A stretch of 64,000 bases of DNA from Campylobacter insulaenigrae NCTC 12927 (GTDB lineage Bacteria > Campylobacterota > Campylobacteria > Campylobacterales > Campylobacteraceae): contig NZ_CP007770.1 in the NCBI RefSeq assembly GCF_000816185.1, positions 1,240,001-1,304,000 on the forward strand. The letters run 5' to 3'. A program made the translations under genes and the position numbers. This document shows positions 37,662 to 46,909 of the stretch, in pieces (within the stretch, counting starts at the first letter, position 1; every line of letters begins with the position of its first letter). The notes under the pieces are model-generated. The model did no database searches. It worked only from the letters and a program-made list of their open reading frames with translations, and was not told where the DNA came from.

Positions 37662-38176
37662 TAAAACTCGCGTTTTAACAAAGCTTCAGCTTTTAGTATA
37701 GTTAAGATATTTTCTTCTCTTTTACCTATACCGAAAATCATTCCTTTTTCTTTCAATAAAGTTTCAGGTGGTGGATCAATTCTATTTCTATGAATTTTAA
37801 TAGCCTCTGTTAATCTATCTATGACAAATCCCGCATTACCTACTGGATTTTGGTTTCCATTAGCTATACCTTTTAATACAATATATCTAGTTTGAGGAGT
37901 CATTTTAGAACTTCCTTGATTAAATCTTTTTGCAAGATCTATCAAAGGCATAACATTACCCCTCATATTAAATACACCAAGTACATAATCAGGTACACTA
38001 GGAACCCTAGTATATTCTATTGGCTTAATTATTTCTTGAATATTAAGAATCGGAATAGCATATTCCTCATCTCCTACAACAAAACCTACAAGCTGAATAA
38101 TATCCTCTTCTTTAATATCAGGTTCTGAAATTTGTGCTTGTTGTTTTTGCAAAACCTGGTTTAATTTATCATTCAT
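37661..38176 (-). CDS. cheW: Chemotaxis adaptor CheW
   Basis: This 171-residue single CheW-like domain has the conserved EEYAIPILNIQEIIKP and NMRGNVMPLIDLA segments. It couples receptors such as the one at 3.7 kb to CheA. It starts 4 bases after cheA, in a cheV-cheA-cheW order. Confidence 0.96.
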   Translation of the reverse strand: MNDKLNQVLQKQQAQISEPDIKEEDIIQLVGFVVGDEEYAIPILNIQEIIKPIEYTRVPSVPDYVLGVFNMRGNVMPLIDLAKRFNQGSSKMTPQTRYIVLKGIANGNQNPVGNAGFVIDRLTEAIKIHRNRIDPPPETLLKEKGMIFGIGKREENILTILKAEALLKREF

Positions 38177-38180
38177 CTTT

Positions 38181-40475
38181 TTATCCTAGTTTTAAATTTT
38201 TTCTAACTACATTTTCTAAATACTCTGGAGAGTAAGGTTTAGTAATGTATTCAGTCATACCTACTTCAACACCTCTTAAACGATCTGATTTGCTGGTTCT
38301 TGAAGTTACAGCTACAAGTGGAAGATTGTTGTATTTAGAATATTTTCTAATTTCACCTGCTAAAGTATAACCATCCATTCTTGGCATTTCAATATCAATC
38401 AACACAGCATCAATATCATGCTCACCTGATTTAATAGTATTTAAAGCTTCAACACCGTTTGTAGCCTCAATCACGCTAACTCCTAATGGTTCTAAAGATT
38501 TTTGCATGATATTTCTATCCATTTTAGAATCATCTACTATAAGCACAGTATAATCACTCGGTTTTTCTTTAACTACTTTTTTAGCTTGTGATTCAATTTG
38601 AGCTTTAATATCAATCTTGATTTCTTTAGCAATATCCATCATAGCAGCCACATCAATAATCAATGTCACTCTACCATCACCACGAATAGTCGCGCCCGCA
38701 ATACCTTGAATATTTTGCAAATATTCTCCCATTGATTTGATAACGATTTCTTCTTGACCAACTAGAGTATCTACCATAATTCCAAGCTTACTTTCTGCTA
38801 CTCCTATTACAACTACATAAGTTTGATCATTATTTTCAAGTACCTGTTTAACTCCAAACACATCTGAAAGTCTTACAAGCGACAATACTTCATCTCTCAA
38901 ACGCAGTACATTTTTACCTTCAATAGTATAAATATCATCAATTGGAACTCTAACAGTTTCAAGAACAGAAGCAAGTGGAATAGCAAAAAATTCTTCTTGA
39001 GTGCCAACAAGCAATGACTGAATAATAGCCAAAGTAAGTGGAATTTTCAACTTCATAACAGTGCCTTTTCCAAGCTCACTATCTACCTCAATTACACCAT
39101 TTAATTTTTCGATATTTGTTTTAACAACATCCATTCCAACGCCACGGCCTGAAACATTAGTAATTTTTGCCGCAGTAGAAAATCCTGGTTTAAAAATCAA
39201 TGTAAATGCTTCTTTGTCAGTCATTTGATCAGCTTCACGTTCTGTAATCAAATTCTTCTCTATAGCTTTAATTTTTAAAGCATCAGCATCAAGACCTTTT
39301 CCATCATCTGTAATCTCAACAACAATATGGTTTCCTTCGTTGTATGCTTTAAGATTAACAGTTCCTTTTTCTGGTTTTCCATTAGCAACACGAGTTGCAG
39401 GATCTTCAATACCATGATCACACGAATTTCTAATCATATGCATGATAGGATCACCAATTTCCTCAACTATAGACTTATCAAGTTCAGTTTCTTCACCTGA
39501 AATTTCAAGCTCCATTTGTTTTCCAAGTTCACGACCCAAATCACGCACAACTCTTGGAAATTTATTAAACACTTTTGCAATTGGTTGCATTCTTGTTTTC
39601 ATAACAGCAAGCTGTATGTCAGTAGTAACTATACTTAGTTGAGATACTACTTGATTTAATTCTTCTAAGAATTTTTCACCATCGTAACGCTCTTCAACAT
39701 CATCATAAATTTTCAATAAACGATTTTTGCCTAAAACAAGCTCTCCAATTAAATTCATTAAGTGATCAAGTCTTTTAACTTCAACTCTAATCGTTTGATC
39801 CATGCTTGCACCACTACTTGCTCCACCAGCTGCTGGAACTTTTTTCTCAGAAGGACTTTGTGCTGATGCTGCTTTCTGAGGACTTGGCACATCTTGAACT
39901 TTTTTCTTTTCAGCACGTCTTGCTTGATCTTCAGCCTTTCTAGCTTTTAAAAGTCTTTCAATCTCAGCTTCTACTTCATCATCACTGAGTTTATTTACAT
40001 CAACATCAGGTTGCTCTTCAGCTTTAACTTCTTCTTGTTTATTTTCTTCAACTTTAACTTCAGCTTTTACATTGTCTAAGCTTTCACCTTCTGATACAGC
40101 AGTTAATCTTGTACAAATTGGAGCTATATCAAGTCCTATTGCAGTATCATTTCCATTATCTCTTATTGAATTTAATAAAGTTTTCATCATATCAATAGAT
40201 TCTAAAACCACATCCATAACTTCAGGAGTAATTTTAAGTTCATTATGTCTTGCTTTATTTAAAACATCTTCCATATGATGAGTAAGTTTAGTTAAAACAT
40301 CAAAATTTAAGAAGCTTGAAGATCCTTTAACAGTGTGTGCAACACGAAAAATTCTATTTAATAATTCTAAATCTTCAGGATTTGCTTCTAATTCAACTAA
40401 ATCATGGTCAATTTGCTCAACTAATTCAAAGGCTTCAACTAAAAAATCCTCAAGTATTTCTTGAATATCTTCCAT
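38181..40475 (-). CDS. cheA: Chemotaxis histidine kinase CheA with C-terminal receiver domain
   Basis: This 764-residue protein has an Hpt domain with phosphorylated His47 (RVAHTVKGSS). An acidic linker, dimerisation helices and the HATPase with DDGKGLD and GRGVGMDVVK follow. Then come a CheW-like domain and a response-regulator domain (about 645-764) with phospho-Asp in VLIDIEMPRMDG. This CheA-REC fusion is typical of Campylobacter and Helicobacter, where the receiver may act as a phosphate sink. It is flanked by cheW and cheV. Confidence 0.97.
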   Translation of the reverse strand: MEDIQEILEDFLVEAFELVEQIDHDLVELEANPEDLELLNRIFRVAHTVKGSSSFLNFDVLTKLTHHMEDVLNKARHNELKITPEVMDVVLESIDMMKTLLNSIRDNGNDTAIGLDIAPICTRLTAVSEGESLDNVKAEVKVEENKQEEVKAEEQPDVDVNKLSDDEVEAEIERLLKARKAEDQARRAEKKKVQDVPSPQKAASAQSPSEKKVPAAGGASSGASMDQTIRVEVKRLDHLMNLIGELVLGKNRLLKIYDDVEERYDGEKFLEELNQVVSQLSIVTTDIQLAVMKTRMQPIAKVFNKFPRVVRDLGRELGKQMELEISGEETELDKSIVEEIGDPIMHMIRNSCDHGIEDPATRVANGKPEKGTVNLKAYNEGNHIVVEITDDGKGLDADALKIKAIEKNLITEREADQMTDKEAFTLIFKPGFSTAAKITNVSGRGVGMDVVKTNIEKLNGVIEVDSELGKGTVMKLKIPLTLAIIQSLLVGTQEEFFAIPLASVLETVRVPIDDIYTIEGKNVLRLRDEVLSLVRLSDVFGVKQVLENNDQTYVVVIGVAESKLGIMVDTLVGQEEIVIKSMGEYLQNIQGIAGATIRGDGRVTLIIDVAAMMDIAKEIKIDIKAQIESQAKKVVKEKPSDYTVLIVDDSKMDRNIMQKSLEPLGVSVIEATNGVEALNTIKSGEHDIDAVLIDIEMPRMDGYTLAGEIRKYSKYNNLPLVAVTSRTSKSDRLRGVEVGMTEYITKPYSPEYLENVVRKNLKLG

Positions 40476-40477
40476 TT

Positions 40478-41431
40478 TTACTCCTCACCTTTTTCATGTT
40501 TTGCTACAACACGAGAAATTTCAGCAAAAAAATCACTCGCATTAAATTTAACTAAATAGCCTTCGCCACCAGCTTCTTTAACACCTTTTTCACTCATAAA
40601 TTCATTTGATAATGAAGAATTAAAAACTATAGGTATATTTTTATATCTTTCATCTTCTCTTACTTTAGATGCAAAATGAAATCCATCCATTTGTGGCATT
40701 TCAACATCACTCACAATAATTTTCAAATGTTTTTTCAAATCTGCACCATAAGTGTTATATAACTCTTCAAGTTTATGTAAACCTTCAATACCATCTTTAG
40801 CTTCTACAACTTTCAAACCTATTCTATTAAGTAAATCTTTAACAAGTTTTCTCGCAGTAGAACTATCATCAAGTGCCAAAGCAAGTCCATCAATTTTTTG
40901 AATTTTAGAATCATCTATATTGGTATCTGGGGCATAAATTCCAAGTTCTTGCACTATACTTTCTAGATCTAAGATAAGTAAAACCTCATCTCCTTCTATC
41001 TTAGTAACACCTGTAATCTTACCTTTATCTAAGCTCCCTGCACTGGTAGCAAAAGTAGCTGGTTCTATATTTTTCCAATTAATTCTACGAATTCTTTTAG
41101 CTTCATGAACTATAAATCCGATTAACACATTACTAAATTCTGTAATAATTACCCTAGGTTTTATAGTTGTCATCTCTGGCTCTTGTATTTGCATCCATTT
41201 AGCAAGATTTATTACCGGAATCACAACACCACGAAGATCAAAAATACCTTCAACATAATCAGGTACCCCTGGAATTTCAGTTAAAAAAGGAATTTTAATA
41301 ATCTCTCTAACTTTAGAAACATTAACACCATAAATTCCTTCATAAATCTTATCGTGGCCTTGTTTAAAGATGCGAAAATCAACAAGTTCCATTTCATTTG
41401 AACCTGTCTTTATGACATTCTCATCAAACAT
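40478..41431 (-). CDS. cheV: Chemotaxis coupling protein CheV
   Basis: This 317-residue fusion joins a CheW-like domain (about 15-165, with LRGVVIPVINLAKW) to a receiver domain (about 185-315, with phospho-Asp in IVSDVEMPQMDG). It links receptors to CheA and can be tuned by phosphorylation. The start overlaps the LpxH-like gene by one base. Confidence 0.96.
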   Translation of the reverse strand: MFDENVIKTGSNEMELVDFRIFKQGHDKIYEGIYGVNVSKVREIIKIPFLTEIPGVPDYVEGIFDLRGVVIPVINLAKWMQIQEPEMTTIKPRVIITEFSNVLIGFIVHEAKRIRRINWKNIEPATFATSAGSLDKGKITGVTKIEGDEVLLILDLESIVQELGIYAPDTNIDDSKIQKIDGLALALDDSSTARKLVKDLLNRIGLKVVEAKDGIEGLHKLEELYNTYGADLKKHLKIIVSDVEMPQMDGFHFASKVREDERYKNIPIVFNSSLSNEFMSEKGVKEAGGEGYLVKFNASDFFAEISRVVAKHEKGEE

Positions 41432-42159
41432 TATGCCTCCTTAAGTTCTATTTTATGAAATCTGATTTCTGAGTCGTATTTTACTATAAAAAAACTTTCC
41501 TTATATGCAAAAGTAGCTAAATTTAAATATTTTATATTATCTAGTTTTAAAAACACATCTTGATGATAATGTCCCTCTATAATAAAATTCATTTGATATT
41601 TTTTCATACGATCTTTTATGAGAGATTCGAAATTAGATATTTTTCTTGTAAGATATTTTTTTTCTTGCGAATTTAAAATCTCATATGTAATTTTTTCTTT
41701 ACATATGAAATTTAGAAAATTTAGAAAATAAAGCAAATAATGATTTCTCAAGCTCTTTAAGAGAAATTGCAACAATGGTTTTAAAAAAATATCCCCATGT
41801 GCTAATTTAACCTTAGTACGCTTTATATCTTCAAACTCACAAACTAAAGGCTGTTTACTTATACTATAAACTTTTACTTTAACAAAAAATTTTTCTAAAT
41901 TAAAATCATGATTTCCCTCTAAATATATGATTTCGATATTATCAGCTAATTCTTCTAAAAGTTCTATGTAAGGTTTAGCAAAAGCATGAGTTGCTTTCAC
42001 TTCATAAATCAATAAATCAAAAATATCACCCATTAAAAAAAGCTGTTTAGTTTGAATTTGATTATTTTTTAAAGCTTGTAAAAATTTCCAAAATCCTCGT
42101 CTGTTTTTGTTTTCATGAGCATCAGCTATAAAAATAGCATTTTCTTTTATATGTATCAA
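41431..42159 (-). CDS. LpxH-like metallophosphatase (UDP-2,3-diacylglucosamine hydrolase type)
   Basis: This 242-residue calcineurin-like phosphoesterase has its metal-binding blocks in order: ADAHEN, LMGDIFD, LEGNHDF, a His in LAHGDIF, and EGHYHQD. Size and motifs fit LpxH or a close relative, which makes lipid X for lipid A at the inner membrane. The usual N-terminal motif is DxH; here it is DAH, so it is intact. lpxB, the next step in the pathway, is encoded about 2 kb upstream in the same run, supporting this job. Confidence 0.8.
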   Translation of the reverse strand: MIHIKENAIFIADAHENKNRRGFWKFLQALKNNQIQTKQLFLMGDIFDLLIYEVKATHAFAKPYIELLEELADNIEIIYLEGNHDFNLEKFFVKVKVYSISKQPLVCEFEDIKRTKVKLAHGDIFLKPLLQFLLKSLRNHYLLYFLNFLNFICKEKITYEILNSQEKKYLTRKISNFESLIKDRMKKYQMNFIIEGHYHQDVFLKLDNIKYLNLATFAYKESFFIVKYDSEIRFHKIELKEA

Positions 42160-43886
42160 TACTTAGATTTCTCACTTTTTAAAACTTTATCATAGTCAAC
42201 ATCGCCATTGAAAAATCGAATTCTATTTGTATTAAATGCATCATTGATAATATCTCTTTTTTCATCATAATCTTTAACGTAAATTCCACCAATTGCACTT
42301 AATGTATGGATCAAATCATCTGTCATAAAAGGTTTATCTTTTGAAACTAATATTCTTTCTACAATTTCAGGATGATTATTCTTGAAATTATCACTCATAA
42401 TAAAGAAAAATGGAATTTCAGCCGTAAATTTTGAAGTTACAAAATGTTCAGCTCTATCCCTATATTCAAATACACTTTCTCCATGGTCACTGATATAAAT
42501 TATAATGGCATCTTTGTCTTTGAAAATATTAAAAATCTCATTAACAAAATAGTCATTATATAATACTGCATTGGCATATTCTGCTACTTCTTGTTTTTTT
42601 TCTTGACTCAAATTTCGCTTTATATCATTAAAATTAAATTTATCAAACTCTTTCTCATATCTTCTTTTATAATTTGCATGAGTTCCCATTAACTGCAAAA
42701 TGAAAAAATCTTTATCATCAAGCTCTTTTTTAACAAGTGGCAACATTTCTGTATCCAAAGCTTTAGACAAAATTTTATCATCATTAATAAACTGATTTAA
42801 AAAAATAGTTTTATGTGCCCTATTAGCTACAGCAGTGGTTATACTTGTGTGCCCTGACATGGGTTCATGATTTGATATAAAAATACTTCTATAACCTGCC
42901 AAATTAAATAAATCAACAACATTTAACCGATCTTGCCAATTTTCTTCATTCTCTATATTTGAAAAATTTAATACTCTTCTCAAAGAAGCTTGAGTGCTTG
43001 CAAATGAAGCTATAGTATCACTAAATTTTATTAAATTTCCACTTTGTTCAAGATTTTTTAAATTGGGGGTAGTATTTAATTCATAGCCATACAAACTCAT
43101 ATAATTTCTCTGAGTACTCTCACCTACAATAAAGACAATATACGGAATTTTTTCTTTAAGAATCACTTTATTTTTATATAGATTAGCTACTTTTTCATAA
43201 TTTGTTAAATAGAATTTATAATTAGTCCAAAGTCCATTTTTACCATAATATTCTACAAATTGAATAGGAATATCAATAACAAAAGAAAAATTCAACTTAT
43301 CAAAAGAATATTTCCCTTGATGTTTAACAAAATATCTATTGGCTATATCTACAAACAAAATGATAATTACCAAAACATAAAAAATACATAAGAAATTTTT
43401 AACTTTATTTTGTACATAAATTTTAGGTTTTATTTTATAAAACATAAGTAAAAATATCATGATTAACGTGTAAAACACTATCACGCTTATTACAATTTTG
43501 TAATTAATATAAACTTGAATAAATTCATAAATTTCTTTAATATCAGTCTGTAACAAAATATCTATCATTATAACATTAAGCTTTGAATAATAAAATACGA
43601 GCAAATACACTTGCAATAAAAAAATAAACGTCGCAAGCAAACTAAAAATATATACAATATATTTAGTTTTTTCTTTTAAAAACAAATAAAACAAATGAAT
43701 AATAAAAATATCCAAAACACAAATAGTGAAAATATATTTTGTAGCTCTAAAAAATATCCATTCAGTAAATTCTCGTTGAAAAGTAAAATAACTCCACCAT
43801 AATGCAATAATAATATCCAATACAATAATCAAGGCAATATATGGAATATATTTTAAAACAAAATCAAAATATGTTTTTTGTGTCAT
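42156..43886 (-). CDS. Phosphoethanolamine transferase (EptC-like sulfatase-fold membrane protein)
   Basis: This 576-residue protein has five membrane helices in the first 180 residues and a periplasmic alkaline-phosphatase-like domain. The nucleophile region is VGESTQRNYMSLYGY, whose Thr would be phosphorylated. Metal ligands include the YISDHGES segment. EptC in Campylobacter adds phosphoethanolamine to lipid A, the rod protein FlgG and N-glycans. Its place between greA and lpxH-like genes agrees with lipid A work. Other family members differ in acceptor, so the exact substrate is inferred. Confidence 0.82.
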   Translation of the reverse strand: MTQKTYFDFVLKYIPYIALIIVLDIIIALWWSYFTFQREFTEWIFFRATKYIFTICVLDIFIIHLFYLFLKEKTKYIVYIFSLLATFIFLLQVYLLVFYYSKLNVIMIDILLQTDIKEIYEFIQVYINYKIVISVIVFYTLIMIFLLMFYKIKPKIYVQNKVKNFLCIFYVLVIIILFVDIANRYFVKHQGKYSFDKLNFSFVIDIPIQFVEYYGKNGLWTNYKFYLTNYEKVANLYKNKVILKEKIPYIVFIVGESTQRNYMSLYGYELNTTPNLKNLEQSGNLIKFSDTIASFASTQASLRRVLNFSNIENEENWQDRLNVVDLFNLAGYRSIFISNHEPMSGHTSITTAVANRAHKTIFLNQFINDDKILSKALDTEMLPLVKKELDDKDFFILQLMGTHANYKRRYEKEFDKFNFNDIKRNLSQEKKQEVAEYANAVLYNDYFVNEIFNIFKDKDAIIIYISDHGESVFEYRDRAEHFVTSKFTAEIPFFFIMSDNFKNNHPEIVERILVSKDKPFMTDDLIHTLSAIGGIYVKDYDEKRDIINDAFNTNRIRFFNGDVDYDKVLKSEKSKY

Positions 43887-44371
43887 TAAAATTCTAAAGT
43901 CTTGTAAGTTATAGAAATAATTTCAAATTCACTTTCACCCTTTGGCAAACGCACTTTAAAATCATCACCTTCTTTCTTTCCAAGCATAGCTCTAGCTATA
44001 GGTGAATTGATAGAAATATAACCTTTATCTAAATTACTTTCATTTACACCTACTAAAGTATATGTGCTTTGTTTTTCACTTTCCATATCTTCTACTACAA
44101 CGGTTGAACCAAATTTTACGCTATCATGCTCATAAGAACTTGGATCAATAATTTGCGCTCTTGATATTAAATCTCCAAGTTCAGCTATCTTGCCTTCTAT
44201 AAACGCTTGTTTTTCTCTTGCTGCATGATACTCTGCGTTTTCTTTTAAATCTCCATGTGATCTTGCTATATCTATTTCCTCAACTACTTTTGGACGCTCA
44301 TGCTTTTTTAAATTTTCCAATTCTTTTTCTAATTTTTCATAACCATACTTACTCATAGGCTCTTTTTGCAT
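43886..44371 (-). CDS. greA: Transcription elongation factor GreA
   Basis: This 161-residue protein has an N-terminal coiled-coil hairpin carrying [15 protein letters not shown] and a C-terminal FKBP-like domain. It enters the polymerase secondary channel to cut backtracked RNA. I start at MQKEPMSK because GAGGTG precedes this ATG. The in-frame ATG four codons upstream overlaps that site. It is 12 bases after lpxB. Confidence 0.96.
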   Translation of the reverse strand: MQKEPMSKYGYEKLEKELENLKKHERPKVVEEIDIARSHGDLKENAEYHAAREKQAFIEGKIAELGDLISRAQIIDPSSYEHDSVKFGSTVVVEDMESEKQSTYTLVGVNESNLDKGYISINSPIARAMLGKKEGDDFKVRLPKGESEFEIISITYKTLEF

Positions 44372-44383
44372 ATTACACCTCAT

Positions 44384-45478
44384 TTAAACTTCATAAAGGA
44401 TTTTAGCTAAATTTTTTGCACTTGCAAATTGTAAATATTCCTTTAAGAAACTGACTTTATCAAAAAATCCCTTATAATCATATTTAATAAAAGCTTCATA
44501 TAACTTATTTACACTAACATCATCTTGCAAAAATTCAGGATTTAATGGTTCTTTTTTTGCAAAATCTAAAAAAATATTTGCAAGTCCTATATATTTTAAT
44601 TTTACAAAAAGTTTTGCTATAAAAATATCAATTGCTTTTGCCTTATAAGTTAGAACAAAGGGCGTGCCCACTAAAGCTGCTTCCAAAGTAGCAGTTCCGC
44701 TGCAAATAAAAGCAAAATCAGCTTTTTTAAGAACTTTTGGGGTGTTAGTTTGAATTTCAAAATCGCTAATGTCGCCATAAACTTCTAACTTATTTAAATT
44801 AAATTCAGGCACACAAAGGATCTTTTCACCTTTGAATTTAGTACTCAATTTTCTAAAAATAGGCATTAAACGCTTAATTTCACTCTTTCTTGAACCTGGC
44901 AAAAAAGCTATTATTTTTTCATCATTTTGCTTTAAAAGCAAAGAATTAATATCAACTTCATTTTTGAATTCTTTTATTTCATCTAAAAGTGGATGACCTA
45001 CATAAACACTTTTACTAAAAAATTCTCTATCAAAAGGCAAGATAGAAGCTAAAATATCAAAATTTTTTTCTATGATAGGAATTCGTCCTTTTTTCCAAGC
45101 CCAAACTTGAGGCAAAATATAATAAATTCTTTTTACTTTAGAATTTGCTTTTTTTAAAGCCTTTGCAAAAGGTATATTAAAAGCAGGAGAATCTATACAT
45201 AAAATCGCATCAATTTTTTGAGTAAAACTTAGACTTACTAGCTCTTTTATGGCTTTTTTTGCTTTTAAAATGAGTGGTAAAACTTCCACAAATCCCATAG
45301 CGCTAAACTCATGTGAGCTATAAAGTGGTTTAGAATTTAAGCTAAATTCTTTACATAAATTCTCATCATAAATTCCTACTAAATCAAATTCTTTATACTC
45401 ATTTTTATAAGCTTTTAAAACTTCTTTTAAATGCAAATTTGCAGAAGGCTCTAAAGCACAAACTAAAAATTTTTTCAT
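44384..45478 (-). CDS. lpxB: Lipid-A-disaccharide synthase
   Basis: This 364-residue GT19 glycosyltransferase joins lipid X and UDP-diacylglucosamine. Typical segments are [14 protein letters not shown] near residue 58 and [10 protein letters not shown]. The start is the ATG of [15 protein letters not shown] with a GGTGA site; an ATG four codons up lacks one. It appears to lead the long minus-strand block and is divergent from pepT. Confidence 0.96.
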   Translation of the reverse strand: MKKFLVCALEPSANLHLKEVLKAYKNEYKEFDLVGIYDENLCKEFSLNSKPLYSSHEFSAMGFVEVLPLILKAKKAIKELVSLSFTQKIDAILCIDSPAFNIPFAKALKKANSKVKRIYYILPQVWAWKKGRIPIIEKNFDILASILPFDREFFSKSVYVGHPLLDEIKEFKNEVDINSLLLKQNDEKIIAFLPGSRKSEIKRLMPIFRKLSTKFKGEKILCVPEFNLNKLEVYGDISDFEIQTNTPKVLKKADFAFICSGTATLEAALVGTPFVLTYKAKAIDIFIAKLFVKLKYIGLANIFLDFAKKEPLNPEFLQDDVSVNKLYEAFIKYDYKGFFDKVSFLKEYLQFASAKNLAKILYEV

Positions 45479-45528
45479 ATATTTCACCATATTTTTACAT
45501 ATTTTACTAAAATATTATTATTTAAAAG

Positions 45529-45534
45529 TATAAT
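45529..45534 (+). promoter_or_regulatory. Candidate pepT promoter
   Basis: TATAAT lies 32 bases upstream of the pepT ATG within the 88-base spacer shared with divergent lpxB. A T/A-rich stretch precedes it. Confidence 0.5.
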
Positions 45535-45566
45535 TTATTAAAACTTAAAATAAATAAGGATAACAC

Positions 45567-46799
45567 ATGGATATCGTTGAGAGATTTATAAACTACACCA
45601 AGATCAATACTACTACAAGTAGAGAAAATGGTGCTAAAGGCATCATGCCATCAAGTCCTAACCAAATGGAACTTGCAAAATTACTTGAAAAAGAATTACA
45701 AGATCTAGGTTTAAAAAATATAAAAAGAAGAGAAAATACCATTACAACAGCTCTTTTACCAGCAAACACTCCAAATGCTCCAAAGATAGCATTTTTTGCA
45801 CACTTAGATACAAGTATGGAGCAAACTAATGATACCAAAGCACAAATTACAAATTATCAAGGTGGAGATATATGCTTAAATCAAGATTTAAATATATATC
45901 TAAAAGAAAGTGAATTTAAAGAACTTAAAAATTACATAGGAGATGATATCATTCACACCGATGGGACTAGTTTACTTGGCGCTGATGATAAAGCTGCTAT
46001 TGCTGCTATTATGGATATGCTAGAGTTTTTTAGTAAAAATCCTGATATTAAGCATGGAGATATTTATGCTTGCTTCTTACCAGATGAAGAACAAGGCTTA
46101 AGAGGAGCTAAAGCCTTTGATATTAATGAAATTGATGCTGATTTTGGGTATTGTTTAGATTGTTGCGAAATAGGAGAATTTATTTATGAAAATTGGAACG
46201 CTGGAGATTGTGAAGTAGAATTTATAGGCAAGTCCGCTCACCCTATGAGTGCGAAAGGAAAACTAGTTAATTCTTTAATATTAGCTCATAAATTTATTTC
46301 AATGCTTCCAAATGGCGAAGCACCAGAATATACAGAAAATAAAGAAGGTTATTTTTGGGTAAAAGAAATCAAAGGCAATAATGCTAAAACTATTTTAAAA
46401 ATGGATGTTAGAGAATTTGATGATGAAAAATATAAACAAAGAATGCAATTTTTACAAAATTTATGCGATAGTTTTAAGCAACTTTACGGGGATGATAAAA
46501 TAAATATCAAATTAAGCGATAGATATAAAAATGTATTTAATGCACTAAAAAGCACTCAGTCACTACCTATTAAACTTGCTTTGCAAGCTTATGAAAATTT
46601 AAATATCAAAACTAAAATTATTCCTATGCGTGGTGGATACGATGGAGCAGTCTTATCTGAAAAAGGCTTAGCATGCCCTAATATATTCACAGGAGCACAT
46701 AATTTTCATTCTATTTATGAATATTTACCTGTCAATTCTTTAAAATCAGCAAGCAAAGTTTTACAAGAAATTATAATCCTCGCAGGAAAAGAAAATTAA
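45567..46799 (+). CDS. pepT: Peptidase T (tripeptide aminopeptidase)
   Basis: This 410-residue M20B zinc peptidase has two metal ions held by residues in FFAHLDTS, GADDKAAIAAI, PDEEQGLRG, DCCEIGEF and GAHNFHSIYE. It removes the N-terminal residue from tripeptides in the cytoplasm. An AAGGA site precedes the ATG. It is alone on the plus strand with its own promoter-like box and terminator. With PepE, DcuC and the asparaginase, it belongs to an amino acid and peptide feeding set in this window. Confidence 0.96.
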   Translation: MDIVERFINYTKINTTTSRENGAKGIMPSSPNQMELAKLLEKELQDLGLKNIKRRENTITTALLPANTPNAPKIAFFAHLDTSMEQTNDTKAQITNYQGGDICLNQDLNIYLKESEFKELKNYIGDDIIHTDGTSLLGADDKAAIAAIMDMLEFFSKNPDIKHGDIYACFLPDEEQGLRGAKAFDINEIDADFGYCLDCCEIGEFIYENWNAGDCEVEFIGKSAHPMSAKGKLVNSLILAHKFISMLPNGEAPEYTENKEGYFWVKEIKGNNAKTILKMDVREFDDEKYKQRMQFLQNLCDSFKQLYGDDKINIKLSDRYKNVFNALKSTQSLPIKLALQAYENLNIKTKIIPMRGGYDGAVLSEKGLACPNIFTGAHNFHSIYEYLPVNSLKSASKVLQEIIILAGKEN

Positions 46800-46818
46800 G
46801 CCCTATTGGCTTAATTTT
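46792..46818 (+). terminator. Terminator of pepT containing its stop codon
   Basis: A perfect 11-bp stem (AAAATTAAGCC / GGCTTAATTTT) with a 5-base loop starts inside the last codons of pepT and includes the TAA. The closing T run makes it a good intrinsic terminator. Confidence 0.8.
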
Positions 46819-46843
46819 CATAAATATTACATAATTTAATATA

Positions 46844-46866
46844 TAAATAATAAAATTTATTATTTA
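46844..46866. promoter_or_regulatory. Inverted repeat upstream of zupT, candidate operator
   Basis: A perfect 11-bp inverted repeat around one base reads TAAATAATAAA-A-TTTATTATTTA. It ends 30 bases before the zupT -10 box. All A/T, it could be a metal-regulator site (Fur or Zur type), but such AT-rich dyads also occur by chance. Confidence 0.3.
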
Positions 46867-46896
46867 AAAATAATTTTTTATTATTTATTTTTTTGC

Positions 46897-46902
46897 TATA
46901 AT
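46897..46902 (+). promoter_or_regulatory. zupT promoter (-10), implying a near-leaderless transcript
   Basis: TTTTTTTGCTATAAT ends 7 bases before the zupT ATG. A start site about 7 bases past the -10 box would fall on or next to the ATG. No ribosome site fits between them. The T tract before the box is typical of Campylobacter sigma-70 promoters. Confidence 0.55.
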
Positions 46903-46909
46903 ATCCTCC

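Noticed and set aside
39442-39642. Plus-strand ORF inside cheA
   Set aside because: It is antisense to the CheA ATPase and dimerisation region and has no supporting signals.
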